Shown piece after piece: positions 6,960 to 11,645 of a stretch of DNA of 11,645 nucleotides; position 1 is the stretch's first letter; every line of letters begins with the position of its first letter. A program made the translations under genes and the position numbers. Location: the NCBI GenBank assembly GCA_910592005.1, contig CAJVPP010003433.1, positions 1 through 11,645 of the forward strand, read 5' to 3'. The notes beneath the pieces were generated by a model. The model saw only the letters and a program-made list of their open reading frames with translations. It was not told where the DNA came from and did not search any database. Source of the DNA: Funneliformis mosseae (lineage: Eukaryota > Glomeromycota > Glomeromycetes > Glomerales > Glomeraceae).

Positions 6960-8605
6960 ATGTATGCAAGCAATTCTCCTCCACCGGATACCTCATATAC
7001 CTCAGTTAATCCTTCAATGAAAACTTCTGTAATCAGCAAAGTTTCTGGAATTGAACCTTACGTTTCACACATAGTTCAAAATGTTACTAGAGATTTAGAA
7101 TTTCTTCGTCAACAAGGTTGTATCTCATCAATTGCCTTTGATGAAATAGTGGAAAGGTTACCTAAGCCAATCTTTCATGCGGCTCCTCACACACCTCCTT
7201 CAGCTCCTTCACCTACTTCACCAGTACGTTCTGAATCTTCAGACGTTTCTGTAAAATCCGATACTTCGAAAAAACATAATTCAATTACTTCTATACCGCA
7301 AAGACCACTTTCAGCATCATCTCAGATTTCGCAAGAACAACCAATGTATCCTTCAGTACAACAAAAACTTGAAGACGATGAAAATCAACGACAATCGCAA
7401 CAAATATCAGCACAACTAAGATCCATATCACCATTTCGAGAAACGCCCCCGTTATTAAGCACTCCTCCTCCTCTACCACATTTAATGCAGAACCGGGAAG
7501 TTGGGATTCCTGACCAATCACAAATCGAGTACCAATCGATAATGTCGAGACCGGATTTACCTTCTCGCGTATCTAGCTCTCAACAAGTTGGTCACCATTC
7601 ACAACCTAGCTCAACTGCAAGTTCGATTTCAAATACAGGAGCTATCATTGCAACTAGACCTTTACCTCATCCACCGAATTCATCCAGTTCATCTCCCCCA
7701 TGTCCTCAAGTACTACCAGTATTTAATAATAAACAGGAAGAGGCAGAATACGAAAAGTCTATGAATCGTAAACCAAAGCGGGAATCCTTGCTGCCAGCAT
7801 ATAGTATTTCACTCGTTGAAGCCTTGTGGGACTTTAGAGGTTAGCGAAACGATTGTTTACTCGTTTACTTATTATTATGACAATTATTATTATTATTATG
7901 GTATTGATTAGTTATATTTTATCATTTTTTTTTTTTTTTTTTTTATTAGGTGTTGATAGTGGAGATTTAAGTTTTAGGAAAGGTGATATCATAGAAGTGG
8001 TTGAATATGGTAAGTTTTCTAATTATGATTGTGTTCCTGTATTTTGATAACTTTTATTAATTCAATTTGTTTTTAGTAAATATGGATTGGTGGAAAGGTA
8101 GAATTCGAGGAACCGACAAAATTGGAATATTTCCAAAAATATATACAAGGGTTTTGTAAGTCGTAATTAATAATATTTATCAAGTAGAATTAAAATGATG
8201 ATAGATTACAAATTCTAATTTTATGATTTCACTCCTCATGTCAGGCCTGGGCAAGTCGCTAATAATAATACTGTACCTGAACAGCCCATGGTCACTAATG
8301 TATATTATTCTCAAAGACCCAATAATATGTCAACTTATTCATCACAATCAATACGTCCCGCCTTTCAACCATCTATTTCTTCAACACAAATAATTTCAAA
8401 TCAATCTCCCTCAGGATCTCAACATTCTCCATCGTTACAACAACATCATCAACAACCTAATACAAGACAAATACAACAAAATTTTACAACACATCAACAA
8501 CATCCACAATCTGCATATTGTAATAATAACCCTTCACAGTATTATGGCAATGCAAGGCATAGTTCTACTTCATTGTCTGGTCAGCAAGTTTACTATCAAA
8601 TGTGA
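6960..8605 (+). CDS. Lsb1/Pin3-like SH3 adaptor protein with Q/N-rich tail (4 exons)
   Basis: Exons are 6960-7839, 7950-8009, 8077-8155 and 8245-8605. They join to 1380 nt, 459 aa. Introns of 110, 67 and 89 bp have GT-AG ends. The start is fixed by an in-frame TAA immediately before ATG 6960. Residues 34-70 (DLEFLRQQGCISSIAFDEIV) resemble the N-terminal segment of yeast Lsb1/Pin3. Residues 71-285 are a Ser/Pro/Gln-rich, probably disordered linker. Residues 286-340 form an SH3 domain: ALWDF, acidic RT loop DSGDLSFRKGD, the Trp pair at 318-319, IGIFP, and Tyr336 before the terminal VL. Residues 341-459 are rich in Gln, Asn, Ser, His and Tyr. In yeast, Lsb1 and Pin3/Lsb2 bind the WASP homologue Las17, inhibit actin nucleation during endocytosis, and Pin3 influences prion formation. 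A similar cortical actin role is inferred here. The long linker is larger than in the yeast proteins. Other SH3 adaptors remain possible, but helix-SH3-Q/N order supports this family. Confidence 0.88.
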
Positions 8606-9160
8606 AGAAATTTAGTTTTGAAGAAAAACAGAATTTATTATTTTTTTCTTAGATATTTATTTATTATTATTTTCATTAGAAAATACATTAAAATTATTAT
8701 TATTATTATTATTTTTAATTGTATTTATTATTTATTCATTTATTTTTTTTATTTATTTTTTATTTTTTTTATTTTTATTTTTTTTTTTTGTAATTTAGCA
8801 TTTGTTACCTCGATATTTTTATATTATTAAATCTTTGGGTGGAGAGTTTGATATTATTGGTATTTTTTTTTTTAAAAAAAAAAAAGATTAAACACGTTAA
8901 ATGTATTATAAAATAAAATAAAAGATTATAGTAGTATAGTTTAACACCTTTTCTACATTATCTTATTCAAGTAATCTTGACGATTACAAAAAATAATTTT
9001 TTTGATTATAATTAAAAATTTATATTATTATTAATTTATCACATATTATTTTTTTAAATGCATTAATTTTCTAAAGAAAAAAAAAAAAGAAAAATTAAAA
9101 ATAAATAGTAGCTATAATATATTAAACATAATGAAATAAATGACAAATTCCTTCCATTTA
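8606..9160. other. Intergenic region between convergent genes
   Basis: The 555 bases between the stop codons are T-rich then A-rich low-complexity DNA, including an ATT run near 8695-8712 and long T tracts at 8738-8789. A T11/A12 palindrome occupies 8863-8885. Short frames here, such as 8618-8830, encode only Phe/Ile/Tyr strings and are not genes. The region most likely holds both 3' UTRs. I found no clear AATAAA for the minus-strand gene. Confidence 0.7.
8912..8922 (+). terminator. Overlapping polyadenylation signals of the SH3 gene
   Basis: Two AATAAA hexamers overlap by one base at 8912-8917 and 8917-8922, about 310 bp after the SH3 gene stop codon. They are the best match to a polyadenylation signal downstream of that gene. 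In such A+T-rich DNA the hexamer also occurs by chance, so the true cleavage site is unproven. Confidence 0.4.
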
Positions 9161-11645
9161 TCAGTTCATCTCTTTAACGACTTTAACATCTTTAACATGA
9201 AATTCAACGTCATATTGTTGATCTATTCCTAAGTAGCCATCACTAATAAGGAATATCGTATATTGATATTTTCCTTCCCTCTCTGGTGCAGTCAACTTCA
9301 ATTTGGAAGTATGTTCATTAGAAAATTCTCCAAAAGGTCCATTACGCATGTTAATCCTTTTCATTTCGATTATGCTATCGTTTGATTTATCTCCAAATAC
9401 CAACCACCATGATTCATATTGTGGTTTTGGAAATCTAGGAGCGTAAACTTTACCATCATACCCTGAAAATTTCTTTACTCTTTTCAAAGAAACTACAAAA
9501 TTGAGCTCCTCCTTTGGAGTCAAAGCATGATTAATTTTGTGAAAACTAACATCCATCAGAGGAATATTGTTGACGACTTTACAAATCTATGAAATCATCA
9601 TAAAAATTTAATTAAAATTATTGATTTGATCTCATGCAATGACACAACGTTACTTATACATATTAAACAAATGAAACGTACCTTTTCTACATCAGGTTCG
9701 GAAAGTCCGTTAACGTTTTTGAAAATTTTAAACAACTCCTCTCCTGAAAGGTCCAATAATTCGCCTAGGCATGCGACTACATTTCCCTGAAACATTTAAA
9801 ATATTAAAAATTAGCAAATCCATATAGAAGAATCATAAGATCGATTCCATTCAATAAATAGTACCTCATGAAGAATTGAACTAATCATATGATCTTCAAT
9901 TCCAGGAAGATTCAGCAATGATGAATTCTCGGGCCAACACGACTGCTTAATGCATTGTAATAATGACATGGTGTGAAGACATGTTGTCAACATGTTATTT
10001 TCGACAGTGATATCAATAATTGACTAAGAAAGGTGAAAAAAAAAATTAGAAATATTTTATGTACAAAGATGACCGAAAATCTGATGTTCAATTTTACCTG
10101 TAAAATACGAATTGCTTGATCTAAAACCGAAAATGTGTCTGTAACATAATCAGCTATTGCCAATTTGGTCCCTATAAGATGAGCCTGCAAAAGCAAAAAT
10201 GCTTTCGCGTGTGGGCTATCATATGGATGATGAGATTGAACAGACCAAGGAAGTTCCTTTTCCAAATCTTGATTTTGGAGATCTTCATTATGTCGAACCG
10301 GAAGTTCAGAATATTCGACTGAATTACATAATATACCTAAGATATCTCGGATGGTTGAATCGTTTTTAATATGGTCTCGAACGAGTCTGATCGTTTTATG
10401 TGAAAGATAATAATATGATGCAAGCCTGCCAAGGGAAGTCGGTTCCACATTAAAATCATCATCCATATTAATACAATAAGAAAGACTTAACTCTTTCATA
10501 GATTTTTCAAACAGTTTGGATAGATAATCGTCAATAGTTTTGAATTCGGCATCTTTTAATTCATAATAAGCTGGGTTTTGATGTAATCTACGATATAAAT
10601 AAGTGTAAGAAAGATATTTCATTGCCTCTTCTTTTGACTTTATAGTACCAGCAACTATTTCGGCATTGAAATGATTTTCAAGTTGCATATGTAAGCTGGA
10701 CTCTACCGGGAAAGGTTCATACAAAAATTTTTTATAAAAATTCTTTTTTGAATCCTGTACAAATATACAAGCAACCCCACTATCATCGAATTGCGGACGA
10801 CCTGTTTAATTAAAAAAAGAAGAGATAGTATTAGCATCTAATAAACTAAAGCTTTAGCACAAAATTAATCGAGAAATGAAGTGATAGAAAGTTGAGAATA
10901 ATAATTCCGCGTAATGTTACTTACCAGCTCTACCCATCATTTGGAGTACATCAGTAATAGGAAAATCTACATATCCTTTAGTCTTGGCATCATAGAATTC
11001 GGTACCTTTGATTACAACCAAATGAGCGGGTAAGTTCACACCCCAAGCCAAGGTGCTAGTTGCAACTAAAACTTGAATTTTTTGTTGTAGAAATAATAAT
11101 TCTACTATCTTCCGATCACTTTCAGTTAATCCAGCATGGTGCAGCCCAATGCCAAAAGTAAGAGTACTTTTCATACTATTATCCTTGATTTGAGAGAGGT
11201 TGATTTGCAATTCTTCTTCAGTCATTCTCAAAAAATGATGAGGGTTCTCAGTCAAGCAAGAATACGCAATCAAATCCTGAGCAGTCAAGCGTGTTTGACG
11301 TCGTGATGAAACAAAAACAATTACAGGCTTTATAGGAGAATGTCTCATAATATTAATAAAGGTAGGTTTATTCATAGTAGCCATACGAGGACAATAGTGT
11401 CTTCCGGAAAATCCTTCAATATGAATTTCTAATGGAACAGGACGTACTGAATGACTAAAATTGAACAATCCACCCTTATCAATACACAACCAGTCTGCTA
11501 GATCCTGAGCGTTTGCTAAAGCTGTTGATAACCCAACAATACGAACTTTGTTTTCGGTTTGATAACTAATGTAATTCATTCGTGATACAATAACCTCTAG
11601 AATAGGTCCTCTATCACCACCGAGTAAATGAATTTCGTCAATAAT
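9161..11645 (-). CDS. SLH1: Slh1/ASCC3 Ski2-like RNA helicase, C-terminal part (5' truncated by window)
   Basis: Exons in transcript order are 11645-10925, 10801-10098, 10023-9865, 9786-9682 and 9586-9161 (TGA 9163-9161). They join to 704 residues with an open 5' edge. Introns of 123, 74, 78 and 95 bp are GT-AG; the first splits the Gly codon of MMGRAGRPQFD, the rest lie between codons. The window opens inside the second helicase cassette: DEIH box at residues 3-6, STA (motif III) at 40-42, [10 protein letters not shown] at 110-119, GIGLHHAGL at 165-173, [10 protein letters not shown] at 195-204, QMMGRAGR at 235-242. Then come a winged helix and Sec63 module ([12 protein letters not shown] onward), ending in an FN3-like part with PRFPKP and YLGIDQQYD. 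Slh1/ASCC3 is the ATPase of the RQT/ASC-1 complex, which splits collided ribosomes; human ASCC3 also acts in alkylation repair with ALKBH3. Residue-level resemblance to ASCC3 is stronger than to the paralogue Brr2. The first cassette and the start lie beyond 11645. No breaks are seen, so the gene is probably functional. Confidence 0.95.

Noticed and set aside
7291..7521. 76-codon minus-strand frame inside SH3 gene exon 1
   Set aside because: It is the antisense shadow of a clearly coding exon.
7853..8047. 64-codon plus frame as a separate gene
   Set aside because: Its middle is exon 2 of the SH3 gene; the rest is intron sequence on both sides, including the T tract before the acceptor.
8618..8830. 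70-codon plus frame after the SH3 gene
   Set aside because: Phe/Ile/Tyr-only translation of T-rich 3' UTR.
9598..9993. Separate short minus-strand genes in the helicase region
   Set aside because: They join with neighbours through in-frame GT-AG introns into one continuous Sec63-type C-terminus.
1..11645. tRNA, rRNA or CRISPR array
   Set aside because: No cloverleaf-like GGTTCRANNCC box or rRNA-like block was seen, and the only regular array (27-116) has 9-bp units without spacers.

Overview
The window reads as nuclear DNA of an early-diverging filamentous fungus, most likely an arbuscular mycorrhizal fungus (Glomeromycotina, Rhizophagus-like). This is inferred from four things: very A+T-rich DNA, short GT-AG introns of about 65-125 bp, fungal-type proteins, and a decayed Tigger/pogo transposase of a type common in those genomes. 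No bacterial operon, rRNA, tRNA or CRISPR signal was seen.

Layout. Bases 1-242 hold a 9-bp minisatellite and a small unrecognised minus-strand reading frame. Bases 467-1833 (minus) hold a pogo/Tigger-like DDE transposase pseudogene with many stops and at least three frame changes. Short direct repeats lie beyond its 5' end (1993-2071). Bases of about 2230-4770 are an extreme A+T-rich desert (roughly 10-15% G+C where sampled) with no convincing gene. At about 4780 the composition shifts at a small imperfect inverted repeat (4785-4915) and a TCACGTGA palindrome. Bases 5000-6540 are less A+T-rich and have no confident gene, but contain a 119-codon stop-free minus-strand frame (5612-5971) that deserves a check.

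Two real genes fill the right side and converge. On the plus strand (6960-8605, four exons, 459 aa) is an SH3 adaptor of the Lsb1/Pin3 type: an N-terminal helical segment, a long Ser/Pro-rich linker, one SH3 domain, and a Gln/Asn-rich prion-like tail. On the minus strand (11645-9161, five exons visible, 704 aa, 5' end outside the window) is the C-terminal third of the Ski2-like helicase Slh1/ASCC3. It has the end of the second helicase cassette and the second Sec63 module. The stop codons are 555 bp apart across low-complexity DNA with polyadenylation signals.

The two genes have no obvious shared pathway: one points to actin/endocytosis, the other to clearance of collided ribosomes. Their adjacency is probably ordinary synteny. 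I found no clear new multi-gene system. The best leads are the prion-like tail with a possible self-ligand for the SH3 domain, the CpA-to-TpA-like decay of the transposon, and the unexplained open frames.
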